From contig NW_024881282.1 of assembly GCF_018691265.1 (NCBI RefSeq), positions 25,012,899-25,076,898 on the forward strand: DNA of 64,000 nt, in the 5' to 3' direction. The DNA comes from Tyto alba (taxonomy: Eukaryota > Chordata > Aves > Strigiformes > Tytonidae). Both the position numbers and the translations under genes were made by a program. The notes beneath the pieces are model-generated. The model saw only the letters and a list, made by a program, of their open reading frames with translations, did no database searches and was not told where the DNA came from. Positions 11,301 to 25,400 of this stretch are shown here, piece after piece (the stretch's first letter is position 1; each line of letters begins with the position of its first letter).

Positions 11301-14300
11301 CTCCAATTCATCGCAGCAGGTAGCTGAGCTCCATCCTGCAGATGCAGCAGGACCTTTAAATAACTATCAGTGGCTGTTCAGGCACAGAAGCATATCCCGT
11401 CATGCAATTAAGTTTTCAAAGGCCACTGGTTGCTCAACAGCTGATGGAAAAAGTCTGAGGTCCTTCTCCCAGGATTAGCTGTACCTCAAGCCTGGTGGCT
11501 AGGTCTTCATTTAATCTAGGACCTACCACACTCGTGAGAGCTTGAAGGAGACCATCAGGTACACAGAACCTTACTATGAGCTGCTAGAGATCCGCTGTGA
11601 ATTAATTACAGAATGTCTGGAATTTTGATCTACTTATTACATCAGTTCAAATGTTTCATCCCTTACAGCAATAGCTGTGGCTTAATGGCCGTTTACGTTT
11701 TCACATTCAGGGCCCTCCAGTATTTTTAGGCTGTCTTTAAAAGCCATCTGTCACTATAAATATCTATTAGTGTTTTATTGCTGATGAAAAGAAGAAACAT
11801 TCAATTAAAACATTAATTTAAATAGCTCAGTGTTTACGCTAAACCAAATACAACAGCATAAAATCAGATACAAGGATGTACTTCGTGACAGCGCATTTTA
11901 GCTCATCAAGTGTAACAGCCATGCACTGTGCCAAGGCTCCTTATCACGTACATGATTAAAGAATGAGAGTCTGTAATTCTGGGCAGATGATTTAAGAAGG
12001 GAGGAGAGGCTTAACCTATAAATTAATTTGACTGTGAGTTTAAGGAATTATCATTATTTCACTGACTTTTTTCTGTTTCAGAATCTTAGTATCCCTTTAG
12101 TCCAAATGCATAGCTGTGCAAGCCCAATGAGGTAGCAAACAGTGGGCGTATGCATCGTCATGTTACACTACCTGGAGTTCCTCTGGGCTTCATGCTGAAC
12201 ATTCTTAAGGTTTATAGAAAACAGTCTGATTTCTTGATGCATCTTCTCTACCACGTATTGCAAGATTCATATTCACTCTATGCTAAATCTAATACAATTA
12301 AAATCTAATCTTCGACGAGACTAAGATCATTCTTCACTAAAATTCATCCTAGCAAGAACGCTTTGATTTTAGTAAGCAGTCAGACAAATGACAATTCCAG
12401 GATGACTTTTACCTTAAGCAGGAGGAAAGAAAGACACACGGATTACCTTCTATACAAGGGCCGTTCCACATTTGGTACCAGAATGTACCCACTTCTCTTC
12501 AAAAGTCTTAGAGTTTTTGATTCTATGTTGTGATTTTGCAGTACGCTACCTGCCAGCTTTTTGACAGTCACAGTATTTTTGAGTACCTATTGAGAGCTTT
12601 TTTCATATGAGCTTAAAGCACCAATTCAAGGCAGCAATGTGAGAATGGAGCAACTTACCGTTAATGTAGTGTTACAGTATTTTATTACTTACTTTACAAA
12701 GCACCCCATGTTCAGGATGCCACTAGAAATAAGATCATTTTTTTATGGGAACACACAATATATGAAAAACCAGGTGAAAAACTATGCACGTGTATAGGAT
12801 GAAAAGATGATCCTTGCCGCCAAGACCTTACAGCCGAGTTGAGATTTTCATTCCAGCTGCCACAGTGAAGACGACGTCTGACATCGGCAACTGTGAAAGG
12901 AACAGCATTGCTCAGCTGGGTGCCTGTTCTCCAAAGTGTAACCCAAGATTGCATCTCCAGTGGATGGAGGCAGGTACGTGAGCTCCAGAGAGGACAAGGA
13001 GCCCAGAACCCCCCAGGGCTCAGCATTTCACACCAGCCAGTTGTAGATTTCCATGCCAGGAGAGAGGCTGGATGGATGGCTCTCAAGAACTCTTAGCTTC
13101 CACCGGTGTAGGATGCTCAGGTGCCCACTACAGACGTTTACAATTTTTGAACCAGTGCCAGTGGATAACGGATACAAAAAAAAGAGGCTGTCTTTTTCCT
13201 GTCACTAGTCCTGCCTCTAACAACGTTTGTAATTAAAAACTGAAATCTACCATTTTGCATACACAAAGAGATATGTATTTTCAGATGATTTCAATATGGC
13301 ACTAATTTTCCAAGACACTCTGTTTCAGCAGCTACTTTAGAGATCATAAAGCACAAGAATATGAAAAAGAAATTAAGGAAAAATATGCAATGAATTCCTG
13401 ACAAGTTTTACATTCCCCTTAAAAAAAAAATTACACACACCCTCCCTTCCTCCCTTCCCTCCAGCAAATACCATTCATGTTTAAGATTAGATTATTTTTC
13501 TCCTGATTCCTCTTTAGCTGCCAGAGCGTGACTCATTGTCAGGTTGATTTAACTACAATTACAGATCTTGTTCTTCTGGTGTTACAAGTAAAAAAAACCA
13601 AGGAAACATAAAGGAAAAGGTCAATATAGAAAGACTTTACAAGCCAGATGTTAAACAGTGCCACTAGTGATTACTGTTGATTTCAACTGGGTAGTGGTTG
13701 CCTAATCTTAAGATTTTTTACATTAATGCAACAGAAATCAGTTACATTTTGCAGGTACCTACTTGAAAAGTTGGTTTTGTTTCAGTGCCACACATTACAG
13801 GTTTTAGATCTTGGGCATAAGAGTGAAACAAAAATTTAATAGTTTAATAAAAGGGACATTGTGTAGTTACTGTTAGCAGAATAATAAAGTTCAATTATCT
13901 ATGTAACACAAGCATATATTATTTTAAAAGATGTATAAATTGGGTAACAGAGATAATTTAACATCAACTGTTCTTCCAAGACATTAGCAAAGTGGGAACA
14001 TTTTTTCAAAAGAGGTTTGCCAAGTTATTTTTTTAATATTACTACCCTGGAGATATTATAATGTAAGTGTAATGTTAACTTATAGAACAAGGCATATTGA
14101 ACATACTGTGCAGTGTCTAAGTGATGGATATAGTTTATGATTATAATTTATACACTTTGAAGGTACCAGTATACTTGGAAAGAATTAATCTCGTTTCCTG
14201 AGACAACCTATCTGTTGTTTTAAGTTGCTTCTAGGAAGCCAAAGAGAAAGGTCGAGTCTAAGGATCCTGCTTTGACAGAGTATTTAGTATCAGTAACCAA

Positions 14301-17044
14301 GAGCATTAAACTGGTATCTTACTGTAATAACTGTAATCATTTTCATATTTTCATGTACTTCTCATTTTCAGAGAGAATCTAATTAGAGAGTGGGTATTTA
14401 ACTGCACTATCCTCATCACTGCCTTTATCTAACAGCCTACATCATGCAGCTAAATATTTTACCCTTGAGAGTCTTCTCAGTTTGTTCTGAGATGCTGACG
14501 TGGTTGTTATAAAAAGCACTGCTACCTTAACAGTTTTGCTGGGAAACAATTAGTAAACCAGTAACATTTGGCATTTCAAAATCAATTAGCTCTGATGGAG
14601 AAGTTCTACAAAAACAATATTGATGCAGTAACACTCTGGAAGATGTTATTAATGCCAAAGGAGAAATAAATGTAATTGGAATTGACAAAACAGGTTAAGT
14701 TGTTAGGGTCAGTTACTGCTTAGATTTATTTACTATGTTTCATTCTAGAGGGAGAAAAAAAAAAAAAAAAGTAAGTCTCATAATTGCAGGTAAGATTTTG
14801 CTTTTTTTATTTTCGAGAAGAGATATTAGGTGTAACAAGTAGCATTGTTTGTGAGTGGTTAATTACACAGATATAATTTTAAAGGGGGCTAGGAACATAA
14901 AGTGCGGGTCACCTGAAAAATTACTGTGAAGTGACATCGCCTGGTATCCTGAGCTCTTTTATCCATAGGGACATGCCTATTACAGAATGTGAGTGTCCTC
15001 AGCAGTGGCTAAGGTAGTTCCAAAGAGGACAGAATAGGGTAAATGAAAATGAGGAGCTGAGAGAAAATCAGAATTTCCATTGCAACATTTTTGTTATAAA
15101 TAATGAAAAATCAAAATAATGTAAGGCGTGAACAAATAACAAACTAATGCTGGAAATGTGTGATTAATTTTCATATTTAAGTAAAAATAAATGCTTTGAT
15201 ATTCCAAACCATCAAGACGCTAGATTTTGGCATGTGGAACCAAACAAACTTTGAGTTAGTCTAACAGTACGTTGCATGGGTGAGATTAATTTTATCTAGT
15301 AATAGGTGCCTATGATGCAAACATTTAGAGCTGAGCCAGTCATTCTATACGGCATATTGGTCATCTCACAAAGTAAAATTCTGAATAAAGTGCTCTCTAA
15401 ATGTGCCTGTTTTGGCCTTTGTGTGGGATGACCATCTCCCGTTTACATATAAAGTCAGAAAAATCAACACATGAATTTTGTAGAAACAGCATTTTCCACA
15501 GAACTGTAGTTGTGCAGCATTTTCCTTTTCTAACTGACTAGTCCCGTGAATGCCTGCAGTGGTACTACCTGACCTCCCTGCAGTAGTGAGGATTAGGGAA
15601 GGTACCTAACAAATGTGAAAAATTTGAACCAAACAAAAAATTTAACAGCCTCATATGAGGTGTGAATACTCTAAGAGAGTATCTGAAAGTAGATACTAAT
15701 AGACAAAGCTGCTGATGCCAAGTTGCTTTCTTCAGTGTAAAATCAGCTCAGTGAATAACATATGTGTGGTATCAAAGCTTCCTCCAAGAAGACAGTAGAT
15801 GTTTGTGTAAGTTTTTCAAAACACTTACATTCCCAGCAGGCTGAAACTTCGGAATTGATTTATATAGCAGAGCTAGTCCTTACAAACGTATTTACTGAAT
15901 GCTTAACAGGTGAATTACAGAGGAACCAAAAAAAAGATGTTGAGAAGTAAGAGGTGATGCCTTATAATGCAAAACAATGTGCTACAGGCTGGTTAATGAC
16001 CTATATATGTTGACACACGCTCTCTGCGGGTTGTGATGTACCACCTGCAGGTCACCAGCCCCTGCCCCTCAGTTACTGTCCCCCCGACACCCTGCCCTCC
16101 TCACACATACCCCTACTCCTCCCCTCCATCCCCCCAAGATCTGCGGTTGGAAGGCTTCTTGTGGTCACCTCCATCACCTCTTCCAGCAAAAAGGCAGAGA
16201 GTTACCCAAGGCCTACCATTAAAATAATTTCAGCTCGCCCGGCTGAAACAGGTTACAGCATCTTAAATGAGCAGCCCAAAAGCGAGACCTGAGGAAGTAG
16301 CAACCGGCCAGGTGGTGAAGTGCAGGAGGATGTGGAAACATCTGCAGCTGGGATAGCTACAGCAAGAAAAGGGTGTGTTTATTTCCTCAAGAAACGGAAC
16401 AGTGTGCCGCTGATAGCTCAATGATACTCTGCTCTCCGGCTTGCTCTAGCCAAAAAAACCTGATGGGATGTCAGGATACACACAGAGTGGAAAGGAGAAT
16501 GACAGTGATAACTTGATGATGTCTTTCTGTGAATTAGTGTTCAGTGTCATTTAGAACACTGTGGAAGCACTCGTCACCTCCCAAATGCAGAGTCACAAAC
16601 TTGAAGAGGATTCACAGGTGGACCACTCAGAGTTGGTCAAAAACGATGGAGAGGACATGAAAAGAAAGGGATGGTCGCTCCTAGGAAGGAAATTAACAGC
16701 ATAGGAGATATTCAAAAATGCATAAATAATAAAAGGTGTATCAAGGACTCTGCCTTAACTTAATTTGTAACTGCAGAACAAGGACATCCAAAACCATGAG
16801 TTTTAGAAATGGGAATAGGAAACATATTTTTCACAAAACACGGAACTATACTATAGCATACATTTCTACAGGATGTTTTGAGAGTAAGAGCTTAGCAATA
16901 GACAAAAGAACTCAGACACAATTTTTGGATATCAGAAATATCCAGATTTACTATTTTTCAAGTCACTGAATTTTGGAGCCAACTTCTTAGGATGGAGGAT
17001 GAGACCCACACTATTAGCAGCATATTCCATGTAAGCCTACTCAC
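8397..17044. other. AT-rich stretch without recognised gene
   Basis: Contents are a mixed (TA)/(CA) tract at 8661-8696, a CT/CA-rich patch near 9225-9290, and short A- and T-runs. Minus-strand donors at about 7446 and 12659 are strong but lack matching acceptors with an open frame. A pyrimidine-rich C/T segment near 13441-13465 and a C-rich patch near 16045-16135 are compositional only. Nothing here supports a gene on either strand. Confidence 0.4.
8661..8696. repeat. mixed (TA)/(CA) microsatellite
   Basis: Alternating ATATATACAC and CACACATATATATA blocks, an imperfect purine/pyrimidine-alternating simple repeat. Confidence 0.9.
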
Positions 17045-17087
17045 CAGGCTGTGTATTGATACTCTGAAATTTCTGTTTCTGGCCACT
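17045..17087 (-). CDS. candidate 43-nt exon of gene B (weak)
   Basis: On the minus strand a very good acceptor (TCTTTTTTCAG) precedes 43 nt that end at a consensus donor (GCCTG|GTGAGTAGG). All three frames are open, so frame gives no support. Read in the phase left by the exon at 38914-38839 it gives WPETEISEYQYTA and exits in phase 2, which fits the candidate at 8396-8340. An alternative path through 33531-33483 and 29820-29782 also fits, so its inclusion is uncertain. Confidence 0.3.
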
Positions 17088-20000
17088 CTGAAAAAAGACC
17101 CTGTGGATCTTATCCAGATGACAAGTCCTACGCTCCCCAAAATGTCTAGCAAATATTAAAAGAGGAGTTAAATGTAACAGTAGAAGAAACTTCAAAGTTA
17201 TAATTAATAATATGTTTTAAAGTAATAAACAACAGCCATGAGCGAAGTGCCTTCATTTTCTTTGCCTTCATTTTTCATTTCTGTACGTTCCGTAGTAGAA
17301 AACTCTAGATAATCTGGGCTGTGCAACACAATCCACTCATCAAACTAATTACAGTATAAATTTCTACTCAATTTGTTTAACTAAGCATTAGTTGGAAACT
17401 TCTTGGGAAACCCTTACCAACATAGTGAAAACCTTCCTTTATATAAATCATTTGAAAGAATTCAAGAAAGGGAAGAAATCCATTGAAATTTAGCTCTTAG
17501 AAAGCTGATGAATAAGCTAATCTGTTACTGAGTGGTTCAATGTTCAATTGTTTAAAAATGGCATAGGAACAAAACCGCAGGAGAATGCCACTGTTCTCAG
17601 CTATTTTCTTTTCTTAATTAGTCCTAATGCTACTTTGTAAAACTATTATTCTCTTTTTTGTGTATCTTCAATCTGAACACATAAATATGCAAAACATAGA
17701 AAATAAGTACCACAAATAACTTTCAAAGTTAAAACTTGCACGTTAAATTGGAATTGTAGTACTGAGTAAATTACTGAATTTAGGCTTCTTTTAGGATACA
17801 AATTGAATATGTTAATTTTATTCATCAAAAACAATGGCACAGTGCGCATACATACAAAATCCATCAGAAACAAGGGAAGGTCACCGGGCTAATCACTTTG
17901 GCTTATTTCCCTTTTCTGTACTCCCATCTGCGTATTTTCTCTGTTCTTTGTATTTAAAAGGAACAACTTGAGCGTCGTTAGGCCAAAATTTGACCTACTT
18001 TTTTTGTTCATTTTAATTACTTTCTTTTTTTGGCAACATCTCTGTAATTTCTATACCTTTTACTTCACACACGGATTCTCTTTAAAGCAAACTAAATAAT
18101 GCCATGGTTTTTGCCACTGATGAGAAAACCTGTAACAGTACACTACTGAATCATCACCACTAGGGATGGATCTTTGCATTCAGTGTTGTATGCAGGATGG
18201 CTGTCTGTATGTTGAGAAACTGATCACCTTAAACCTACATGAAATTAGAATTAGCAAAGCTGCAGATCAGACTAATAGAAGCCGAAGAGCATATTTCAAG
18301 AACACGGTTACTTGGAAACGTATTATTTCTACATAATTTTGTGCAAATAGATTCACTTCACTTCATATTAAAATGCAGTGCTTTGCTCTGAATCACCTCC
18401 TCCCAGGCCAGCACAGCCCACGTTACTTATTAATCAAAGATTGTGGAAAAGGAATTTTATCAGTAGTTGAGTACAATCACTTGAGAGGAAAGAAAACAAC
18501 CTTAAGTACAGAAATCAAATCAAGGGCTACAAAAAGTATTCTGTTCTGGTATCAGTAACGCAAACTTTTGAAAAGTAGTATTTTAAATTGCTCCAGGATG
18601 GAAAGGGAGCCAAAACTGACTGCAGAAACAGATAAACCTGCCAACTCCTTATAACAGATGGCAAGACCCAGCAACACGACAATCTGCAAGTAAATTCCCG
18701 CAACTGCTTTCGGATCAGTTCAGGAGTGACCGGGACTCACACAAGCTACCAACTCACGAGGGCTCTGCGTGCTGGGATGAGCAACGAAGAACCCAAGCTA
18801 GAGGCTGAAATTTCAAGAGATGCTGAATTACTGCTTTCTTGACCCCAAACTTACCTCCCCACCCCATTTAATCTTTTGGGATGGGTAAAGTATAAATAAA
18901 AATCTAACGGAGCTTTAACAAGAATTGAATATGGGACAAAGGGATTACGTAGGTAGATTTAACTGGAAAAGGAAAATAAAAAAAAATATAAAGCAAAGAT
19001 TCTATAAAAGAACCGCTTTTAGATTTAAGGGCCCCACTCAGAAATCACGTCCCAGACCTGATGGAATTTTCTTTCCAGCCACTTTCCATGCTTGGCAGGT
19101 AAGATGCAGAGGGAAACAGTTTGGGTGCAGTTGCACAACCTGAATTTATGGGACCATGCCAAGCTACCTTAACCACACTCACACTGTCTTGCTTTAGCTT
19201 TTTCTCTAAGAAGAAGCAGGTTTGCAATGCAAGGTGGCCCAACGAAAGCCAAAGGAACAGAGAACCTGGAAACAGGCTGACTCTGGAGCAGAAGAACTTG
19301 CTTACACTTTCAGAGCTCTCATGAGATAATCTGATGGTGACAAGCTAAGTAGTTAGTGCTGGATACAACTTTCAAACACATGCACTATTTATCACTTCTA
19401 ACATTATTGGGGTAAAGAAGAGCCCAGCAGGTACTTTGAAGGGCATTTCACTGCACAAATACATTCACATTTCCTCCAAGCAGACAACGATCAGCTTTCC
19501 CAAAGGCTCTTGTGGTGGGTTCTGAAACACTCCAAAGGAGAAATACATGAGGGCTTTGGATGAAAGAGAAGGACTGGAAAGGATGTCCATCCCTCCTCCT
19601 CACTAGTAACTGAAACAGGTATGTAGACTTCCCTCCTTTGTAATTCTGAAATTACACGAGATCCACCCCATTCGGGCAGTACAATACCAGATGAGGCAGA
19701 AGAGAAGAGCCTGGCTTCTCCAGGAGAGGGTGAAAGGGAAGAAAGATACTGCAAAGAAATGGATTCTTCATCTTTCCAGTGCACCTTCAAGGAGGCTGAG
19801 CTGGAGACTGCAAGTGTGGTAAAGAAATGTGGGCAATAAGTTTGTGGCAATGGCAGCTCTATCAGCTTCTCAGGCAGTCTTGTCCAGAAGACAAGAGTGT
19901 ACATCCCACACTAGAGAAATTTCGTATGATAAACTAAATCCCACAGAGCAGTCCTATCACTGTAGTCTTTCTTTGGAAAAAAGGAAAGCATTAAACTGTT

Positions 20001-20921
20001 GTGTTATAGTGTGTCATGCATCTAGGATAGCTGGCAAGGCAAATGTGAAAAAAAAGCTTTTTAAATTCTTGGAGAGGTACTATCTTCTATCCTCTTCATA
20101 GCCATACGGTTTCATAGGGTATGGAATCCTGTCCAGACAGTATGGTTTTGGAATCTGCTATTCTCTACGGGAGAAATGATAATGAGCACAGCCTTTTATC
20201 CAAAAAATCTAGATGTCTGGAGTTCTTGCCAATTTGTTTGTTTGTTTATTAAGAAATAAGATTGCTCCTCACGCTGAGAAGTTGTAGCAGCAATTGGAGA
20301 AGCTGCTGTAGAGGGAAATGAAGAGAAAATGTGAGTCACGTTTGGCAGCATCTGTCATTACACATAGCAGAAGCTGCACTTGAACTAGTGCTTGCTAAAG
20401 CAAATGAACTAACAGAAATACAGTCTTATCCATCAGCATCACTGTATAGGTCAGAGCAGGCAGATGTAGCATATCAATTTGACCTGGGATGCTGTCCCAA
20501 AAGACCTGAGGAGGGCTTTCACAGAATGATTCCAGTAACTCTAGAAAGGCCCCAGGCTATCTAAACTGAACAGCAGATGTAGGGATAGATGATATTCTTC
20601 TCAGGTACAGAATGGATTGCCTTTGCTGGAAATGCCACTAGATGTCAAAGAAGAAAAAGAGTGAAATCAAGGCTGTCCTTTCGCTGCTTCTACATCATGG
20701 GAGCTGGGGTGCAGGTCTGCAATCAGAAGCATCTCTGCCCTTGACCATGAAGGATTCAGTCACAATCTGGATCACAACTCAGGCTGTATCTAGAGCCATA
20801 GCTTAGGATCTGGGCCAGAAAAAAAAGGATCTACTTAGAAGAAAACTGTCGTGCTCCCTCTGGTGCTCCTTATCTTTCCCAGATACAAAGCCTGAACGTT
20901 TGGAGAGGCTGTATATCTCAT

Positions 20922-20971
20922 TCAATAAAAAGGTGCTTTTACTCACTCAATAAAAAGGTGCTTTTACAGAA
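20922..20971. repeat. tandem duplication, two copies of 25 bp
   Basis: The unit begins TCAATAAAAAGGTGCTTTTA. Copies start at 20922 and 20947. Each carries an AATAAA hexamer on the plus strand, which by itself does not indicate a transcript end. Confidence 0.9.
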
Positions 20972-22380
20972 AAAAAAAATATCAAACACATAAAGATACT
21001 GCAAAACTTAACTGCACAAAACTCAGCATAGAAAGACACAACAGTGGCCAAAATCATGGCTTTTTCATACTAAAATTATGACAAAATAAATCTAAGATCA
21101 ACAAACCATCATCAACAGAAAAATATATCATAAATGAAGAAGACTAGACCCGAAGACAGGTGAGATATGAAATACAGAGCAGAAAGCTCTTTGATTTTGG
21201 TACTGCTTTATGAAAATAAGAGTTATGGCACTGAACCCCAATTTGGTGTTGAAAGTAGGTTTCCTGATCTGCAGAGATGGGATCTGCAGCAGGTAGGTGG
21301 TGAGGGGCAGGGCTTCTCTGTGGAACTACACATACTCTAGGAAGAAGTGAGGCAGGAAATAGAGAGGTGGGTATTAATTTGGAAGGTATTCACTCATACA
21401 GAAAGACACCTTATTTCTGTTTGGGAACCCCTGGATAGGAATATGTATACAGGTGTTGTATACCATATATCAGTAAAGTAGGTAGCATCAATTCTGTACA
21501 CTCATCTCAAGTTTGCAGCTCAGATTAGACTTGTGACTGAGTCAAGGCAGGCTGCCAACCTGATTCATGGAGTCACAGCAAGGCGTACTGCACAAGAGGA
21601 GGGATTGTGAAGCTTGTGTCCAGCATCAGGTCACACACACCCTGCAGTCAGCTAGTGCTGCTGAGCAGCAGCAAGATGGCACAGGCTGCCAGGAACCCTG
21701 GACAACTTCAGCTGACCTTGTCCTGCCTGAACTGAAGTCATGTCCAGAAAAAACGTTGGACTTACAGCTGCCCTGTGGCTCAGGCAGCCTGGAGGGAGTG
21801 TTGCTGTTGCCACTGGTGGCATCTGCTGACGGTCACAGAGACAGCAAGTTTAGTAATTTCAGCTCAACACGTTCAACTTCTGCTTATATTTACTTCACAC
21901 TAGCTACTTCCAACAAATCTACATTTAATTTAACTACATAGAGCAAGCTTAGTCTTCTGGATGTCTGATTATCTGATCTATTTATCCACACACGTATTTA
22001 TGTCATCAATGGCATGTTTAGCCACCATACTTTCTTTACATCTACATGCATATGTACATATGCATGCATAAATGAGAAACATTTATATCTTCTGGCCTTC
22101 CTTCAAATTATGTAACTGTTAAGCTATGTATTCAGCTATTACCCCACTAAAACTGTTCTTCTGATCTTAGCTCAGTTACAGTTTGCTGCATCTTGTTTTC
22201 ATTATGCTGTAAAATTAAGGCAGTGGAGGAGGAGGGTTGTGAGAAAACCATTTGTTCAATGAAGAACCTGACAAAACTGCAAAAACATTTTACTGAGCTC
22301 TTATGGTAGGAGCTATGCTCTTCTGATAAGATAACAAAGGAAGTTTTCTATCTCTCCCAATGGATTGCAATTTCATTTTT

Positions 22381-22403
22381 ACACACACACACACACACAC
22401 ACA
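22381..22403. repeat. (AC)n microsatellite
   Basis: Eleven perfect AC units followed by an A-run. Simple repeat. Confidence 0.95.
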
Positions 22404-25400
22404 AAAATATCAGAAATCGATGCTGGGTTTCATATTAACAGAAATATATCCCAAACCAATTAACCATTGTACTATGTCATAAATAGTTCTGCTTTTATGA
22501 CTGTCATATCTTTTGCTGATTGAGTGCCAAAATCTCTTCTCAACCATCTCACTTCCAAGACAAACTGTCAGTATCCCCAGTGGTGCGTATTAATTTATAG
22601 CTGAGCAGGATCTTCATGGGATTACCAGCTGCTCTTCACATTTACATCTTTTGCCAAGATAATCTTTCATAATGTTTTCTTGAACCACTCAATTACATGG
22701 AAAAACCTCTGTAATGACTAGGCCTTGGCTCACCTTGATCTCCTGTGGAAATACTATTAAAGCATAATTCTATGGGTTGGAAAGAATGCATGAGGATATA
22801 GGAGTTGTCTCTGAAATATTTGGCTCCTTGCACAAGGAACATCAGGCTCTGCGTAGGGACATAACTCTCTAGCACATCTACTAGTACTGTTACTAGTATT
22901 ACCATATTAACTATAGACAAATCTATTGTGTGGAGTACTTCTCAACTGACACGTAGATGTCCTATATTCCAAAAAGCTTTCCTTGTAAGTGGACAACAGC
23001 ATGTAAACAGGAGAGAGCAGAGAATCACCACAGCTGTGCTGGGTTGGTGCACTCCCATGTGCAGTGCACAAGTGGCCCAACTCCCACCATGTTTTTCAGA
23101 AGCAGTTTTAAGAAGGTTTTAAAAGGAAGACTGTCGCTGGGTCCTGGCTGTTCACAAAGAGTTTTCATAAAGCATGAGGCCCCGGGTAAGGAAAATCACA
23201 AAGCAACTTCCTTAAATCTAGGAATTTGGGAATGGAGAGAGGGAAGGCGTGGAAGTGTGCTAAGAGGAGAATATGGTAAGAAAGGAACGGGCTGGTAAGG
23301 AAGTTGCAAGTGAAAATAAACACCTTACATTTGCTACAGCAGAAAACAGAGGCATGGCTTGAGGAATGCAAAAAGAATATGGCTGAAGCGATGGATGAGG
23401 AAAATGATCTCTGCAGTAACCTTTGGTAGGTGTGAGCAGCAGGACTGCACTCCTTTCTCACACTGAGAAGCATTTGGCTCAGTGGCTCTGCTGAATCCAG
23501 AGGGACTACTTTAATGAGTTATCAGTCTCCAGCAAGCATCAGATAGAGCTTCATGAACTTCTGCGTGATTCCTGTTGAACTGCATTCACCTGAAGCATTC
23601 AATTCACCTGAAGCAATGCATGTCCAAAAGAGCATGGACCAGAGGAAAGAAACAACAAATGATCACAGATCTAGAAAATGTGAATCGCAAGGAAAATTCG
23701 ATGGAAGTAGGATTGTTAATTTAGAAAAGAGTGGGCTCAAACACGAGAGCAGTTTTCAAACATATGTCATAAAGAGAAAGAAAATAATCTTTTTTCCACA
23801 TCTGAGGAAGACAAGAGGAAATTAAAGTGCAAGAAAAATTCAGACTACTATTTAAAGAAAAAACTTTCTAATGTTAAAATATAGCAAAGCAGTGGTTGCA
23901 CAGTGAGATTGTGGGGTCTCCATCATCAGAGGTCATCAAGAATAGAGTACACAAACATGTCTCAGAAGTGGCATAGGTCTGCCTGATCTTACACTGTGGC
24001 CAAGGAAATGAAGTATATAGTTTACAGGAATTCCTTAAAACCTTTTTTCTTCTCTCTTATTCTATTACCCTTCAAAAAAACAGTTTTAAACAAAGTTGTA
24101 TTACAAGGTATTCTTTGTGACTTGATCAATACAATGAGATCTAAATCATCCTTGAATTGTACATCTATAACCTCATTTAAAATACTGTTTCACAAATCCA
24201 GATGCTGTGTTGCATTTTTTCACGTGTCTTTCACTGATTGGAATAGGAGTCAGTTAGAGATCTGAGACCTGAAATGGATCATTACTCTTCAGGTCTTGTT
24301 TTACAACTACTTCACACACTGACAGTGGGAGATGTGGTACAGAAGTTTTCTTTGGAATAAGGTAAGCAGTAAAGGTATAGTCTCTGCAGCTGTGACAGAA
24401 AGGAATAAGCAGTGAAAAGACTGTTAACTGGGATCAGTTTTTTCCCAGAGAGCAAAATGAAAAAAGTACCAGGATAACTCTCCAGCAAGATGAACAACTC
24501 TCATTAGTAACTGTTGCTGGTACAGAATTATCACCTTTCCTATAAATTAAGCCAAAACACATATACCATTATATTTTAATATAAAAATAACTTTCAAAAA
24601 GCTTAAAGACTACCTGGTGCCGCGTATGTCATGTTTCTATATAAGTATGGCGACATTTAACACAGAGATTAGATATTTCTCACGGAGAAATTACGTATTT
24701 CTTATAATCTTCAATTGCAGCCTTGCATTCAAATTCTGTGGGCAGTGTAATATTTTCAAGCCTTATAATGAAGTTTCCTGGACAGTTGGAAGTCATTAAC
24801 CTTTGTGATACTTTGGGATTTTAGGGTGGTTGAGGGACTACAGAAAGCAAATACCAAAGGACTCGAATTTGGAAAACAGTATTCCCATTCATGTCACCAA
24901 ACTCACTACAGACACTTGAAAAGCAGTGATTAAAAATAGCTAGACTAGATGCATGTGTGTCAAGCTGCAAGCGTTCCCAGAGGATAATCGCACAGATGTC
25001 CAAGCTCACACAACGGAAATTACAAGGCAGGGTGCCTGCCACTAAAGAGACATTTTTCCTTCACACAGAAAATGGGAGACAGTCTTCAGAAAAATGCTGA
25101 TGCCTTGTTCACACAGATTAAACATTCAAGTCCCTAAGGGTCCTTATTCTAGCAAAAACTGTGAGATAAATAAAGACAGAGTGTCTGAAAAGAAGCAATT
25201 CTTCCGAAAAACCAAACCAGCATTATTGGAAATCTAAACACAAACAAATCGCAACGGAGGTCAGGATGCTGCTTTTAGTTCCCATGCCAAATCTTCCAAA
25301 ATCAACATTGTGGTTTGGCTGTACGTTATCAATAACTGCTTGCCATGCATTCATACGACATGAGTCACTGACACTCAGCTTCCTCCCTGCACTTCCTTTG

